From the NCBI RefSeq assembly GCF_001425835.1, contig NZ_LMDP01000003.1, forward strand, positions 814,001-878,000: a stretch of 64,000 bases of DNA, read 5' to 3'. Below the pieces are notes generated by a model. That model was not told the DNA's origin and made no database searches. It saw only the letters and a list, made by a program, of their open reading frames with translations. The DNA is from Afipia sp. Root123D2 (lineage in GTDB: Bacteria > Pseudomonadota > Alphaproteobacteria > Rhizobiales > Xanthobacteraceae). The position numbers and the translations under genes were made by a program. Of the stretch, positions 41,221 to 50,219 are shown piece after piece (within the stretch, counting starts at the first letter, position 1; every line of letters starts with the position of its first letter).

Positions 41221-41315
41221 TACAACAATTCCAACGGACGATTTGAGTCATTAGCAGAGATCGTAGACTGCGATTAAGTCTCGGTCCCGTCAATCGCACC
41301 ATTGAGCAGCATATG

Positions 41316-42557
41316 TTAGTCGTCCATCACTTCTCCCGCCGCCCTGACCCCGCTTTCCTGTGCGCCGTGGGCGGTGGAGAAGAAGTTCGGCGAGGTTGCT
41401 TCGCCGGCAAAAAACAGCCGGCCATCGACGGGCGCAGCGAGAACCGCGCGGCCGTCGGCGTGTCCCGGCAGTGCACGGGAATATGAGCCAAGCGCGAATG
41501 CGTCTTGCGCCCAGCGCGATTCGCCAATCGGCGTGAGTTTGTTGCGGTACTCCGAGCCGAGCAGCGCCACCAGTTCGTCGATCGCCTGCGCGCTCAGCGC
41601 GCCATCGCCCTTGTCGTCGAATGTGCGTGCGAAGCTGCCGCCGAAAAATCCCGATATGCACGGCTGTCCCATCGGGCGCAGGTGATAGCTGCCGGTGCCG
41701 ACCCGGTTCGCGCCGTACAGATGTCCGTCGACTGGCAGCGTCTCCGGCTCGCTCAGCGCCAGCATCACCTTGTTGGCGAGGCCGAGCGGTAACCCGGCGG
41801 CGGCGGCCACCTTGTCCGGCAATGCCGGATGAAAGCGGATCGCTTCGTTGGCGATCAGGCTGGTCGGCGTGGTGACGATTACCTTGCCGGCGGTGAGCGT
41901 GCCGCGCGATGTCGTGATTTTCATGCGCGATCCGGAATGGTCGATCAGCGTGACTTTGGTGTCGAACGCAACCGGGCAGGGCGCGCCGTACGCCGCGATC
42001 AGTGCGCCATAGCCGCGCCGGACGCGCCAGTTGATCCCGGTGTCCTCATAGGCATCGGCGTCATAGACCGATACCTGGTCGAGTTCGCAGCCGTTGATGT
42101 AGGTGCTGATCGAATCGATCCGCGCATTCCAGCGATTGCCGGGTTCGAGCCATCGGCTCGCGGGTGAATCCTCCGGCAGATCGGAGGCCGCTTCCACGCG
42201 AGTCTCGAACTCATCCATGGCCTTCAGGAAGTCTTCGCGGTCGTCAGGCGCGAAACCAAGATTGAGGCTTTGTTCGCGCCAGCGCGGCAGCGTGTCGTTG
42301 ATCGCAAATCCGAGATCGCGGGCGATCGGCACGAAGGCGTTCTTGTCAGCCGAATGAAGCCATTCGCAGCCGACGTCGAAGACGATGTCGTTCCGAAGAA
42401 TTGCCGTGTGGCTGCGGCCGCCGATACGATCGCGGGCTTCGAGAATGAGGACAGAGAGCGATGAGCCTTCCAGCGTCCGTGCTGCCGCGAGTCCGGCCGC
42501 GCCTGCGCCGATGATCGCAACATCGACATCGGAGGGAAGGGTCATGCGGGCGCCCAT
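41316..42557 (-). CDS. Flavin-containing amine oxidase family protein
   Basis: The product is 413 aa. The N-terminal FAD-binding loop is VAIIGAGAAGLAAARTLEGS, followed by LILEARDRIGGRSHT. The C-terminal FAD contact RLFFAGEATSPNFFSTAHGA is typical of monoamine oxidase / polyamine oxidase proteins. It should oxidise an amine to an imine with release of peroxide. The start is uncertain between ATG 42557 and ATG 42545, neither with a clear ribosome binding site. Confidence 0.88.
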   Translation of the reverse strand: MGARMTLPSDVDVAIIGAGAAGLAAARTLEGSSLSVLILEARDRIGGRSHTAILRNDIVFDVGCEWLHSADKNAFVPIARDLGFAINDTLPRWREQSLNLGFAPDDREDFLKAMDEFETRVEAASDLPEDSPASRWLEPGNRWNARIDSISTYINGCELDQVSVYDADAYEDTGINWRVRRGYGALIAAYGAPCPVAFDTKVTLIDHSGSRMKITTSRGTLTAGKVIVTTPTSLIANEAIRFHPALPDKVAAAAGLPLGLANKVMLALSEPETLPVDGHLYGANRVGTGSYHLRPMGQPCISGFFGGSFARTFDDKGDGALSAQAIDELVALLGSEYRNKLTPIGESRWAQDAFALGSYSRALPGHADGRAVLAAPVDGRLFFAGEATSPNFFSTAHGAQESGVRAAGEVMDD

Positions 42558-42610
42558 GAACTGCCGAGAAGATTGCCAGGAATCCTGTCAACCTCGACCT
42601 ATAAGACGCC

Positions 42611-42635
42611 GATGCCCGGCACAAGGCCGGGCATC
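42611..42635. repeat. Half copy of the dispersed palindromic repeat
   Basis: GATGCCCGGCACAAGGCCGGGCATC (25 bases; positions 42611-42635, arms GATGCCCGGC / GCCGGGCATC) matches one hairpin of the elements at 8569 and 47110. It lies between typA and the amine oxidase gene and may also act as a terminator for typA. Confidence 0.65.
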
Positions 42636-42670
42636 GTGAATTTGATATGACGCGGAGCGCGCGCGGACGG

Positions 42671-44494
42671 TCAGCCGACCAGCGCTTCCTTGGTCTTCTC
42701 GGCGCGCTTGCGCTCGTTGGGGTCAAGGTGGCGCTTGCGCAGCCGGATCGACTTCGGCGTGATCTCGACCAGTTCGTCGTCTTCGATATAGGCCAGCGCC
42801 TTTTCCAGCGTCATGCGGATCGGCGGGGTCAGGCGCACCGCTTCGTCCTTCGACGTGGTGCGGATGTTGGTGAGCTGCTTGCCCTTGAGCACGTTGATCT
42901 CGAGGTCGTTTTCGCGGGTGTGCTCGCCGACGATCATGCCGCGATAGACCCGCCAGCCCGGCTCGATCATCATCGGGCCACGGTCTTCCAGCTTGAACAT
43001 CGCGTAGGCGACAGCTTCGCCCTGATCGTTGGAGATCAGCACGCCATTGCGGCGGCCCTGGATCTCGCCCTTGTACCCGGCATAGCCGTGAAACAGGCGG
43101 TTCATGATCGCGGTGCCGCGGGTGTCGGTCAGCAGTTCGCTCTGGTAGCCGATCAGGCCGCGGGTCGGCGCGTAGAACACCAGACGCAGACGGTTGCCGC
43201 CGGAGGGCCGCATCTCGATCATCTCGGCCTTGCGCTCGCTCATCTTCTGAACGACGACGCCGGAGAACTCCTCGTCGACGTCGATGACGACTTCCTCGAT
43301 CGGCTCCTGCAACTGGCCATTCTCGTCCTTGTTGAGAACGACGCGCGGGCGCGACACCGACAGTTCGAAACCTTCGCGGCGCATGTTCTCGATCAGGATC
43401 GCGAGCTGCAATTCGCCGCGGCCCGATACTTCCATCGCGTCCTTGTCGGAGGCCTCGACAACGCGCAGCGCGACATTGCCTTCGGCTTCGCGCAGCAGGC
43501 GGTCGCGGATCAGGCGGCTCGTGACCTTGTCCCCTTCGGTGCCGGCGAGCGGCGAGTTGTTGACGATGAAGGACATCGAGACGGTCGGCGGATCGATCGG
43601 CTGCGCCTGGATCGGAGTCTCGACGGTGGGGTCGCAGAACGTGTCGGCAACGGTGCCCTTGGTCAGGCCTGCAATGGCGACGATGTCGCCGGCTTCGGCG
43701 AGTTCGACCGGCTGCCGCTCGAGGCCGCGGAACGCGAGGATCTTGGTGATGCGGCCGGTTTCAACCGTCTTGCCGTCGCGCGACAGCACCTTCACCGACT
43801 GGTTCGGCTTGACCGATCCGGAGGCAATGCGGCCGGTGATGATGCGGCCGAGATAGGGGTTGGCTTCGAGAATGGTGCCGAGCAGGCGGAACGGGCCTTC
43901 TTCCACGACCGGCGGCGCAACGTGCTTGATCACGAGCTCGAACAGCGGCGTCATGCCGCTGGCGTTGTCTTCCACGGAGGTGCCCATCCAGCCGTTCTTG
44001 CCGGAGCCGTAGAGAATCGGAAAGTCGAGTTGCTCGTCGGTGGCGTCGAGTGCGGCGAACAGATCGAACACCTCGTTGACCACTTCGATGACACGCGCGT
44101 CGGGACGGTCGACCTTGTTGATGGCGACGATCGGCTTGAGACCGAGCTTGAGCGCCTTGCCGACCACGAACTTGGTCTGCGGCATCGGGCCTTCGGCGGC
44201 ATCGACGAGAACGATCACGCCGTCGACCATCGAGAGGATGCGCTCGACCTCGCCACCGAAATCGGCGTGGCCTGGCGTATCGACGATGTTGATCTGGGCG
44301 TCGCCCCAATGCACCGACGTGCATTTGGCGAGAATGGTGATGCCGCGCTCGCGCTCGATGTCGTTCGAGTCCATGGCGCGCTCGACCTGGCGCTGGTTGT
44401 CGCGGTAGGTGCCGGACTGCTGCAGCAGCTTGTCGACGAGGGTGGTCTTGCCATGGTCGACGTGGGCGATGATGGCGATGTTTCGCAAATTCAT
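42671..44494 (-). CDS. typA: Ribosome-associated GTPase TypA/BipA
   Basis: The product is 607 aa, the usual length. The GTPase domain shows G1 [10 protein letters not shown], the switch [12 protein letters not shown]3 [10 protein letters not shown] and G4 NKVDRPDA. It is followed by EF-G-like domains III and V and the BipA-specific C-terminus (GRNNGVLIS-like [18 protein letters not shown]). TypA acts in 50S assembly and stress adaptation. Confidence 0.97.
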   Translation of the reverse strand: MNLRNIAIIAHVDHGKTTLVDKLLQQSGTYRDNQRQVERAMDSNDIERERGITILAKCTSVHWGDAQINIVDTPGHADFGGEVERILSMVDGVIVLVDAAEGPMPQTKFVVGKALKLGLKPIVAINKVDRPDARVIEVVNEVFDLFAALDATDEQLDFPILYGSGKNGWMGTSVEDNASGMTPLFELVIKHVAPPVVEEGPFRLLGTILEANPYLGRIITGRIASGSVKPNQSVKVLSRDGKTVETGRITKILAFRGLERQPVELAEAGDIVAIAGLTKGTVADTFCDPTVETPIQAQPIDPPTVSMSFIVNNSPLAGTEGDKVTSRLIRDRLLREAEGNVALRVVEASDKDAMEVSGRGELQLAILIENMRREGFELSVSRPRVVLNKDENGQLQEPIEEVVIDVDEEFSGVVVQKMSERKAEMIEMRPSGGNRLRLVFYAPTRGLIGYQSELLTDTRGTAIMNRLFHGYAGYKGEIQGRRNGVLISNDQGEAVAYAMFKLEDRGPMMIEPGWRVYRGMIVGEHTRENDLEINVLKGKQLTNIRTTSKDEAVRLTPPIRMTLEKALAYIEDDELVEITPKSIRLRKRHLDPNERKRAEKTKEALVG

Positions 44495-44578
44495 ATGTCT
44501 ATGGTCTTCCAGCTACAGAGGCGCGACGTCGTGAGACGGCGAGTGCAGGGCGATCTCGTTGATGCGCGCAGGACGCCC

Positions 44579-44615
44579 AAAAAACGCGGTGCCCGGTCCA
44601 GAAAGAACCGGGCAC
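44579..44615 (-). terminator. Terminator of the TAXI gene
   Basis: The nine-base stem GTGCCCGGT / ACCGGGCAC, read on the minus strand, is followed by GCGTTTTTT. It lies in the 246-base gap between the TAXI gene and typA, downstream of the former. Nothing else is evident in this gap. Confidence 0.75.
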
Positions 44616-44740
44616 ATGGCACTCATTGCGGCGCAATATAGTCGGAATTGATCGAAAAACAACGGTTCAGCGGGTGCCGCCGGGCCTCTTTTTACGGTTA
44701 ATCGGTCGGTCAGGGCGGTTCCCGCCCGGCCCCGGGGGGG

Positions 44741-46144
44741 TCAGGCGACCTGCGGTCGTGGCCGCGATGGCCGTTCCGGCATCTCGATCAGGAAGGTCTT
44801 GCGGTCGGCGACGGCGTTATGGAACTGCTCGAGCGCGATGCTGAACGCGGTCAGCGATCCCTCGGTGATGGCGCCATCCTCGAAGCAGTGCAGCGTCTCG
44901 CGCATGATGATGTCCGCTTCGGCCTGCATTGCGTCGAGGTCGTCGATGGAGTCCGATTTTCGCGCCGCTGTCAGCATTTCGAGCAGGCGCTCGCGCTGCG
45001 ATGTATTTCCGGTGCGCTCGTCGCGCTTCAGGTAGCCAGCGAACCACGCGCCGACCGAGCCGAGCGCCGACAGCAGCATGATGCTGCCCCAGATATAATC
45101 GCTGTACTTGTCGAGGAAGGTTTTTTCCTCGCCGTCGACATAGGCTGCGGCGCCCGGATGCACGGTGATCGCGGCATCCTTGTCGGTGTCCGGTGTTTCG
45201 ATTTTCGCCGCCTGCGGAAATTCGTTGAGGATCGATTGCCTGACGCCAAACAACTGCCGGGTGAAGGCGGCAACCGTGGCTTCGGACAGCGCTTTGCGGG
45301 CGACGAAGTGATGGCCGAAGCTGATGGTGGTCACGGTGTCGTCCGGCCGCAACGGAGCGGCGCTGAACGTGCCGGCGGGAATTTCACCGGAATCGTAAGC
45401 CGCGACCTTCTGTGCGATCGCCTCCGAGGCCTCGACCGACAGGAATGTCGGCTCTGCCCCGGCACGCGATGTCGCGGCAATGGCTTCCGCGGTGATACGG
45501 CTGTTGAGCGGGCCGACGGCGAGCCAGGCGTCGAGCTTCTGGTTGCGCACGGCTTCCGAAATGCCGTTGGTGCTGAACTGGACGGTTTGTACGCTTTCCG
45601 CCTTTACGCCCGAATACTCAAGAATGACCTTGAGCAGATTGACGTTGGCCGGCGTCTTGCCGATCACGCCGATGCGATGGCCGGCGAGTTGCTTGATCGA
45701 CTTGATCTGATTTTTTTTCGATTTGCTACCCGGCGCCCACAGGACGGCAAAGTTCTTGCGTAGATAGGCGACGGCCTGGGCGTCCTTCGACATGTCGAGG
45801 TCGCCGCGCACGATGGCGAGATCGGAGTTGTTCGCCGCGAGACTGGCAGCGCTCGCCGCAGCACCTTCCGTGACAATGGGACGAAGGCGGATGTGGGCGT
45901 GTTCGCGGGCGAAGGCTTGCGCGATCGCCTGGACGACCTTGACGTCGTCGCTGTTCGGCGGGCCGACCGCAATGCGCAGGGTGACAGGGCGGGTGAAGTA
46001 ATAGGTCGCGCCGCCGAGAACGGCGACAAGCCCGAGTATCATAGCGACAATGACGAGCGTCACGCGCGATGTTGTGCGGCGGGGCGTCGGCGATCCAGGC
46101 GGATCACGCGCGGAAACCTCGGCCGGTCCACTCCTCAGGTCCAT
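44741..46144 (-). CDS. TAXI-family TRAP-type solute-binding protein, membrane anchored at both ends
   Basis: The product is 467 aa. A first membrane helix (about 28-50, TLVIVAMILGLVAVLGG) precedes a TAXI binding domain (about 55-330: LRIAVGPPNSDDVKVVQAIA, NSDLAIVRGDLDMSK, QLAGHRIGVIGKTPANVNLL). A second helix lies near 350-370 (IWGSIMLLSALGSVGAWFAG), with a charged cytoplasmic C-terminal tail of about 90 residues. The double anchor and tail are unlike the free periplasmic TAXI proteins and suggest a sensor-like or tethered role. There are no TRAP permease genes next to it. Confidence 0.82.
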   Translation of the reverse strand: MDLRSGPAEVSARDPPGSPTPRRTTSRVTLVIVAMILGLVAVLGGATYYFTRPVTLRIAVGPPNSDDVKVVQAIAQAFAREHAHIRLRPIVTEGAAASAASLAANNSDLAIVRGDLDMSKDAQAVAYLRKNFAVLWAPGSKSKKNQIKSIKQLAGHRIGVIGKTPANVNLLKVILEYSGVKAESVQTVQFSTNGISEAVRNQKLDAWLAVGPLNSRITAEAIAATSRAGAEPTFLSVEASEAIAQKVAAYDSGEIPAGTFSAAPLRPDDTVTTISFGHHFVARKALSEATVAAFTRQLFGVRQSILNEFPQAAKIETPDTDKDAAITVHPGAAAYVDGEEKTFLDKYSDYIWGSIMLLSALGSVGAWFAGYLKRDERTGNTSQRERLLEMLTAARKSDSIDDLDAMQAEADIIMRETLHCFEDGAITEGSLTAFSIALEQFHNAVADRKTFLIEMPERPSRPRPQVA

Positions 46145-46337
46145 TCGTCACCGGTTCTGCTGGCGATCGCTCGCCCGTGGTTTATATCAGGTTTCATGCA
46201 GGCGCGCCGCAGTTGATGTCAGGATGGTTGACGGGGATCATTGTGGCCGGATGATGGTTCGCGTCGGACTCCGAAAGTTCCAGTCGCCGGGACTTTGGAA
46301 GGTGTAAGGTCACGCCGTCGTGAACAGGGAGAGGATG

Positions 46338-46631
46338 ATGGTTCAAAAGCTTTCGGCGGAGACACGGCGTTCGGCGCTGACGAAGCTCAAGGGCTGGTCC
46401 GATGTCGCCGGGCGGGACGCCATCGCGCGGACATTCGTGTTCAAGGATTTCAACGAGGCCTTCGGCTTCATGACCCGTGCGGCGCTGGTGGCCGAGAAGA
46501 ACGATCATCATCCCGAGTGGCGCAACGTCTACAAGACGGTCGAGGTCGTGCTCACCACCCACGACGCGGGAGGTGTCACCGAACGTGACGTGACGCTGGC
46601 GGAGGCGATGAACCGGATCGCCGGAATTTAG
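46338..46631 (+). CDS. 4a-hydroxytetrahydrobiopterin dehydratase (PCD)
   Basis: The product is 97 aa from ATG 46338 (GGGAG six bases upstream; ATG 46335 and GTG 46320 are also in frame). The active-site block [11 protein letters not shown] is the PCD signature, followed by [17 protein letters not shown]. It recycles pterin cofactors, normally with aromatic amino-acid hydroxylases. None is in this window. Confidence 0.95.
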   Translation: MVQKLSAETRRSALTKLKGWSDVAGRDAIARTFVFKDFNEAFGFMTRAALVAEKNDHHPEWRNVYKTVEVVLTTHDAGGVTERDVTLAEAMNRIAGI

Positions 46632-46723
46632 CGGCGCACTACATTCTCTTGTCGCGGCGCAGGCAAATCACCACATGACGGATGTGCGGCATTGCGGTCC
46701 GCGACGCTTCGAGAGGCTGCGTG

Positions 46724-47101
46724 ATGACGTCCGAACGTACCGTCGATTTTGAACCGGCCGAGCGGCTGGCGAAAGATCCCGAGCGCGTGCGCAAGAGTTT
46801 CTGGATCAAGCTCAAGCGCGTCGCGGCGAAGCTGCCTTTTGTCGAGGATTTACTCGCGGCTTATTATTGTGCGTTCGACCGCGAGACGCCGCGCCACGTT
46901 CAGGCTGCGCTGCTCGGCGCGATCGCCTATTTCGTGCTGCCGTTCGATTTCATGCCGGACATGTTGCCGGTGCTCGGATTCACCGATGACGCCGCCGTGC
47001 TTGCGACTGCGATTCGGATGGTCGCGAGCAACATTAAGCCAGAGCATCGGGAGGCGGCGCATTCGGCGCTCCAGCGCGGGCTGGATGAGGCGGATGGCTG
47101 A
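46724..47101 (+). CDS. YkvA / DUF1232 family membrane protein
   Basis: The product is 125 aa from ATG 46724, which has GAGAGG seven bases upstream. The DUF1232 core is ALLGAIAYFVLPFDFMPDML, then LGFTDDAAVLATAI, one re-entrant or transmembrane hydrophobic segment. The function is unknown. It starts about 90 bases after the PCD gene on the same strand. Confidence 0.88.
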   Translation: MTSERTVDFEPAERLAKDPERVRKSFWIKLKRVAAKLPFVEDLLAAYYCAFDRETPRHVQAALLGAIAYFVLPFDFMPDMLPVLGFTDDAAVLATAIRMVASNIKPEHREAAHSALQRGLDEADG

Positions 47102-47109
47102 CATCGGAT

Positions 47110-47192
47110 GTCATGTCCGGCCTTGTGCCGGGCATCCACGCCTTGCCTTTGGTTGCTAAAACGTGGATGGCCGGGACAAGCCCGGCCATGAC
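47110..47192. repeat. Dispersed palindromic repeat, copy 2
   Basis: The element starts GTCATGTCCGGCCTTG and ends CCCGGCCATGAC, with an inner pair CATCCACG / CGTGGATG. The ends and hairpin cores match the copy at 8569-8655. It lies between the convergent DUF1232 and quinone-reductase genes. Confidence 0.78.
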
Positions 47193-47219
47193 GCATCTAG
47201 GGACGGAGCGAGATTCGAG

Positions 47220-48194
47220 TCACGGATGCAGGATCACCTTGCCCATCGCCTGACGTCCGGCGAGCACCTTCAACGCGTCGGTGGTTTGTGCCAGCGGGAA
47301 GGTGCGGTCGACGTGTGACGAGATTTTTCCGTCGGCGGCCCACTGCATCAGCTTTTCGAGATTGGCGCGGCCGTCTTTCGGATCACGCTTCATGTAGGCG
47401 CCCCAGAAAACGCCGCGGATGTCGCAACCCTTGAGCAAAGCGAGGTTGAGCGGGATTTTCGGAATCTCGCCGCCGGCGAATCCGATCACAAGGAAACGGC
47501 CTTTCCACGCCGATGCCCGCACGCCGGCTTCGGCGAAGCTGCCGCCGACCGGATCGAACACGATGTCGATGCCCTTGTCGCCGCCGATGCGCTTGAGCGC
47601 TTCCTTCAAATCTTCCTTGGCGTAGTTGATAGTCAGTTCGGCGCCGTGCTGTTTGGCGAAGGCAAGCTTCTCGTCGGATGAGGCGCAGGCGATCACCTTG
47701 AGGCCGAGCACCTTGCCGAGTTCGCAGGCCGCAAGGCCGGTGCCGCCGGCCGCGCCGAACACCGCGAGGGTTTCACCCGGCTTCGGATCGGCGCGATCCT
47801 GCAGCGCATGAAGCGCGGTGCCGTAAATCACGATCACACCGGCGGCGCGGTCGAAGTCGAGATTGTCAGGAATTTTCACGATCTGCGTGGTAGCGACCGC
47901 AACTTTCTCGCGCGCGCCGTTGTGGCCGATCGATGCGGCGACACGGTCGCCCGGCTTGAGATCGGTGACGCCGGCGCCGACGCTTTCGATCACGCCGGCG
48001 ATCTCGGCGGCAGGCGAGAACGGGAACGGCGGCTTCACCTGATACTTGCCCTGGATCATCAGCAGATCGAAGAAGTTCAGTGCCGCAGACTTGATGGCGA
48101 TCACCGCTTCACCGGGGCCCGCGACCGGGTCCGGAATATCGGTCAGAACGAGATCGTCGGGACCGCAGAATTGTGAACAGAGAACAGCTTTCAT
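47220..48194 (-). CDS. Zinc-free medium-chain dehydrogenase, quinone oxidoreductase type
   Basis: The product is 324 aa from ATG 48194, with AGGTG upstream. The sequence begins MKAVLCSQFCGPDDLVLTDI. The GroES-like part holds no zinc cysteines. The Rossmann region is TLAVFGAAGGTGLAACELGK. This fits the NADPH:quinone oxidoreductase (QOR) group of the MDR superfamily. It is divergent from the DECR-like SDR gene; the two may share a promoter region and a role in enone or quinone reduction. Confidence 0.9.
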   Translation of the reverse strand: MKAVLCSQFCGPDDLVLTDIPDPVAGPGEAVIAIKSAALNFFDLLMIQGKYQVKPPFPFSPAAEIAGVIESVGAGVTDLKPGDRVAASIGHNGAREKVAVATTQIVKIPDNLDFDRAAGVIVIYGTALHALQDRADPKPGETLAVFGAAGGTGLAACELGKVLGLKVIACASSDEKLAFAKQHGAELTINYAKEDLKEALKRIGGDKGIDIVFDPVGGSFAEAGVRASAWKGRFLVIGFAGGEIPKIPLNLALLKGCDIRGVFWGAYMKRDPKDGRANLEKLMQWAADGKISSHVDRTFPLAQTTDALKVLAGRQAMGKVILHP

Positions 48195-48370
48195 GTGGGG
48201 CACCTGAAATAAGGGAAACTCGTCTGACGATCTTCATGGCGGATTTGAAGCCCGGCGACAATCCGGTTTGAACCCGCCGCGTTTAAAACGCGCTCGGGCA
48301 GAAAAGCGTTGCGTGGCGGCTAATGTGTTGCAAACACATGCGTTCAAAGTACTGCGATGAGGTGTTCCAG

Positions 48371-49216
48371 ATGTTCGAGCCGGGATTGTTGAAGGGAAAG
48401 CGGATTCTGGTGACCGGCGGCGGCTCGGGCCTCGGCGTCGCAATGGGCCGGCGCTTTGCGGAACTGGGTGCCGATCTCGTCATCTGCGGGCGGCGGCGCG
48501 AGAATCTCGAACAGACTGCGGTCGCGCTGAAACAGGATTTCGGCGTCACGGTTGCGATTCATCCCTGCGACATTTGCGATGCGGCCGCGGTGGAAACCAT
48601 GATGGACGCAATCTGGCGTGACGGCGCGCTGGATGTTCTGGTCAATAACGCGGCGGCGACGTTCATCGCGCAGACCGAGCATCTGTCGGCCCGCGCGGCC
48701 GATGCGATACTCGCACCGACGCTGCATGGTGCGCTGTATTGCACCATCGCCGCGGGGAAACGCTGGATCGACACCGGCGGGCGCGGTGTGGTGTTGAGCA
48801 TTCTGTCGACGTCGACGCTGACTGGCCGCGCCTTCACCGTGCCGTCGGCGATGGCGAAGTCCGGCCTGCTGGCGATGACGCGCAGCCTCGCGGTGGAATG
48901 GGGTCCGAAAGGCATTCGCACCGTGGCGATCGCGCCGGGGCCGTTTCCAACCGCAGGCGCATCGGCAGGGCTGCATCCGCAAGGCCGGGCTGCCGCAGGT
49001 CCGGCGAGCCGCAATCCGCTCGGCCGCGTCGGAGAACATCAGGAGCTTGCGGACCTCGCGAGTTTTCTGGTGTCCGATCGCGCCGGTTACATCAACGGCG
49101 AGATGGCCGCGATCGATGGCGGCGCGCACTTGCGCAGTTCGGGCGCTGAAGACCTTCTCGGCTGGACCGATGAGCAATGGGAAATGCACCGGCGCAGCCT
49201 GCGGACAAAAAACTGA
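48371..49216 (+). CDS. SDR protein of the 2,4-dienoyl-CoA reductase type
   Basis: The product is 281 aa from ATG 48371. The NADP loop is ILVTGGGSGLGVAMGRRF and the central motif NNAAATF. After ILSTSTLTG the active-site region reads VPSAMAKSGLLAMTRSLAVE, so lysine is present but the tyrosine of YxxxK is not, as in DECR-type SDRs that use a different acid. It ends with INGEMAAIDGGAHLR. It should reduce an unsaturated acyl-CoA, in keeping with the neighbouring reductase gene. Confidence 0.83.
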   Translation: MFEPGLLKGKRILVTGGGSGLGVAMGRRFAELGADLVICGRRRENLEQTAVALKQDFGVTVAIHPCDICDAAAVETMMDAIWRDGALDVLVNNAAATFIAQTEHLSARAADAILAPTLHGALYCTIAAGKRWIDTGGRGVVLSILSTSTLTGRAFTVPSAMAKSGLLAMTRSLAVEWGPKGIRTVAIAPGPFPTAGASAGLHPQGRAAAGPASRNPLGRVGEHQELADLASFLVSDRAGYINGEMAAIDGGAHLRSSGAEDLLGWTDEQWEMHRRSLRTKN

Positions 49217-49374
49217 CGCATTGCTCCGTTCAATCTGGTTCCGTCATTTCCCTTGCGACGGTATTAAGCGGCTGATTGCCTTTCCAGAATCGGATTTTCC
49301 GGCTATTTCATGAACATGATGTCGAGGGAGTCGGGGCGATCTCCGGGACGTTTCTAACAGAAGGAGGTTCGCTC

Positions 49375-49995
49375 ATGGTGGTGCGGCGAAGTGTGACGGT
49401 CTTTGCGGCAATTGTGCTCGCGTGCGGGTTTTCCAGCGTCGCTGTCGCGCAGACAAAATCCAAGACCGCTGCTCCTGCTCCGAAAGCGCCGGCGAAGCCC
49501 GCTGCCAAACATGCCACGTCGCCCAAGCCCGCCGCTGCCGGCAGCGAGGAACCGACGCTGGTCGGACAATTCGGATCGTGGGGCGCTTACGTCGCGTCGC
49601 CGAGCGGCCGGAAAGTCTGTTTTGCGCTGTCGAAGCCGACGTCGTCGAAAACCAATCCGCCGAATCGTCCACGCGATCCGGCCTATGCGTTCATTTCCAA
49701 CCGCCCTGCGGAAAAGGTGGTGAACGAGGTGTCGATCATGATCGGCTATCCGCTCAAGCCCGGATCAGACTCCGCGATGGAGATCGGCAAGACGAAGTTC
49801 GACATGTATGCGCAGGGCGACGGCCTGTGGATCAAGAACGCCGCTGAAGAGAGCCGTCTTGTGGATGCGCTGCGCAAGGGCGCCGATGTAACGGTGACCG
49901 GTGTGTCCACGCGCGGCACCGAGACCACCGATGTCTTTTCGCTCAAGGGGTTGACCCAGGCGCTCGACCGGCTGGCTCAGGACTGCGGCAAATAG
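49375..49995 (+). CDS. Invasion associated locus B (IalB) family protein, periplasmic
   Basis: The product is 206 aa from ATG 49375 with an excellent AAGGAGG site. A signal peptide (residues 1-26, cleavage near SVAVAQT) is followed by a low-complexity Lys/Ala/Pro linker (27-55) and an IalB domain (about 60-200: LVGQFGSWGAYVASPSGRK, CFALSKPTSSKT, then FDMYAQGDGLWIKNAAEE). IalB was first described in Bartonella, but homologues are common in non-pathogenic Rhizobiales and do not imply virulence. Confidence 0.88.
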   Translation: MVVRRSVTVFAAIVLACGFSSVAVAQTKSKTAAPAPKAPAKPAAKHATSPKPAAAGSEEPTLVGQFGSWGAYVASPSGRKVCFALSKPTSSKTNPPNRPRDPAYAFISNRPAEKVVNEVSIMIGYPLKPGSDSAMEIGKTKFDMYAQGDGLWIKNAAEESRLVDALRKGADVTVTGVSTRGTETTDVFSLKGLTQALDRLAQDCGK

Positions 49996-50219
49996 GCTGC
50001 AGGGCACTTGCCCGCCCGCTGCGGAGGGGCGCGGGATGCGACGGGAACGATTGATGTTCCCCGCGATGATGCGTATGTGAGCCTTGCAGAGCACGGGCAC
50101 GATCCGGCTTTGCCTTGGGAATACGCGCAAGCTATTGTTTCAGTGAGGGTTCTTGCGGCGGGCCGGGGCCGGTTCATCGCGGGTGCGGGCAAGCCGCTCC
50201 TCAATCCGGATGTGAGGCC

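Larger units (their letters stand above)
40066..41315. mobile_element. AT-rich island carrying two unusual genes
   Basis: Base composition drops visibly below the 60-65% GC of the neighbours, codons such as AAA, TTT and AAT become common, and no flanking gene looks disrupted. The island holds the DUF3883 gene and a small hypothetical gene. I see no integrase, transposase or terminal repeats, so it looks like a short horizontally acquired segment whose entry mechanism is not visible. Confidence 0.55.

Noticed and set aside
42647-44641. A 664-codon open frame antisense to typA
   Set aside because: It is exactly complementary to a fully recognisable GTPase gene and shows the Arg/His/Asp-rich composition typical of GC-rich antisense frames.
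49375-49995. Virulence factor because of IalB similarity
   Set aside because: The domain is common in non-pathogenic Rhizobiales and no other virulence trait is visible.
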